Positions 7,737 to 8,254 of a stretch of 8,254 nucleotides of DNA are shown in pieces; the first letter of the stretch is position 1; the number at the start of each line of letters is the position of its first letter. Both the position numbers and the translations under genes were made by a program. The notes beneath the pieces were generated by a model. That model searched no databases. It was given only the letters and a program-made list of their open reading frames with translations, and had not been told where the DNA came from. Origin of the DNA: Myxococcales bacterium (GTDB lineage: Bacteria > Myxococcota_A > Bradymonadia > Bradymonadales > Bradymonadaceae). The stretch spans positions 1 to 8,254 of the forward strand of contig SKMT01000091.1 in the NCBI GenBank assembly GCA_007120915.1, given 5' to 3'.

Positions 7737-7882
7737 TCAACCCCCCCGGGTGTACATCATCTACGTCGTGAATTGCCTCCACCGGTCGGCACCGCCGCCC
7801 CCGTGGCTTGCTGCTGTGTCACTCAAATGTAACTTCGCACCGCAGCCGGTCAATCAGATGGTCATTCCGCATTGCGGGTTTG

Positions 7883-7984
7883 GCCACCGTCGTCGTTCCG
7901 GCGACACGACCATTGGGGGGTTCGCCACCGTCGTCATTCCGCGACACGACCATTGGGGGGGGGCACCACCGTCGTCCCGATGGG
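7883..7984. repeat. Short tandem repeat, 41-base period, two full copies and a partial third
   Basis: Copies 7883-7920 and 7924-7960 both run GCCACCGTCGTC, then ATTCC or GTTCC, then GCGACACGACCATTGGGGGG. They differ by one substitution and a one-base gap. A partial third copy (CACCACCGTCGTCCCGATGGG) covers about 7964-7984. The intervening sequence is only 3 bases, so this is not a CRISPR array. Confidence 0.8.
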
Positions 7985-8145
7985 CCAAGGCGCCATCGCT
8001 GTTCATGTCGGGCGCTGAACTACGCGCCCGAAGGTGCTCGGGAGCCACGGTCGCATTGCGCGGAGGCATACGGTGTTGGGTGTTGATATCGACATCCCAG
8101 TTCGTTGGGCCGGGTAAAGGCATCCCTGCGCGGAGGTGATTTCGA

Positions 8146-8217
8146 CCCGAGACGCACGACCCGAGACGCACGACCCGAGACACACGACCCCAAGACCCCA
8201 CGATCCCACGACCCACG
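8146..8217. repeat. Second, degenerate heptamer array related to 4058-4148
   Basis: Six heptamers in perfect register (8146-8187) alternate CCCGAGA with CGCACGA or CACACGA. After these the unit drifts to 7-8 bases (CCCCAAGA, CCCCACGA, TCCCACGA). The words match the CCCAAGA/CTCACGA pattern of the array after the UDP-glucose dehydrogenase gene. One dispersed degenerate heptamer family is therefore present twice in 8 kb. Confidence 0.85.
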
Positions 8218-8254
8218 CCCTCACGATCGACAGCCCCGTGATGTAGCGTTACGA

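Larger units (their letters stand above)
7737..8254. other. Non-coding region upstream of the dehydratase, rich in repeats
   Basis: I see no supportable complete gene in these 518 bases. Open frames crossing it translate the repeats. It contains a degenerate 41-base-period repeat (7883-7984) and a second heptamer-type array (8146-8217). Homopolymer runs are also present: seven C at 7741-7747, just before the dehydratase start, and about nine G at 7955-7963. No convincing -35/-10 pair for the dehydratase was found. The last bases (8221-8254) could be the 3' end of another minus-strand gene. Confidence 0.55.

Noticed and set aside
7737..7760. Seven-codon leader frame ending TGA directly before the dehydratase ATG
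   Set aside because: It has no ribosome site at proper spacing, and the encoded residues show no attenuation-type codon run. The TGA-ATG adjacency alone is weak evidence.

Overview
The window is GC-rich, and every gene I can support lies on the minus strand. The gene content (UvrB plus nucleotide-sugar enzymes, including a membrane-anchored WbpM/CapD-type dehydratase) fits a Gram-negative-like bacterium making an acidic surface polysaccharide. The many short-word repeats between genes recall large-genome Deltaproteobacteria/Myxococcota-type lineages, but that placement is a guess and no marker here fixes it.

Layout in the direction of transcription, from high to low coordinates: an upstream non-coding stretch with two repeat families (7737-8254); a WbpM/CapD-type UDP-N-acetylhexosamine 4,6-dehydratase (5808-7736); a UDP-glucose 6-dehydrogenase (4155-5504); a second nucleotide-sugar dehydrogenase of the TviB/WbpO/WbpA group (2734-4017); a UDP-glucuronate 4-epimerase-like enzyme (1344-2351); a 633-base gap; and the first third of uvrB (1-710), which runs off the window.

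The four sugar enzymes form a coherent precursor block. The predicted products are a UDP-4-keto-6-deoxy-HexNAc, UDP-glucuronate, a UDP-N-acetylhexosaminuronate and UDP-galacturonate. No glycosyltransferase, flippase, polymerase or exporter lies in the window, so the polymer is unknown. uvrB is a DNA-repair housekeeping gene that appears to be only a neighbour and has its own candidate promoter.

The most unusual content is between the genes. The gaps are wide for an operon (303, 137, 382 and 633 bases). Each of the four complete genes is followed 0 to 13 bases after its stop codon by a different repeat: a long inverted repeat after the dehydratase, a strictly heptameric array after the UDP-glucose dehydrogenase, a 26-bp tandem repeat after the TviB-like gene, and a 41/32-bp array after the epimerase. 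The TviB-epimerase gap also holds three copies of a hairpin element, one inverted, whose stem shows a paired (compensatory) change. Some of these repeats stay open in frame with the downstream gene and would give false N-terminal extensions. I see no CRISPR array, tRNA, rRNA, transposase gene or novel protein system.
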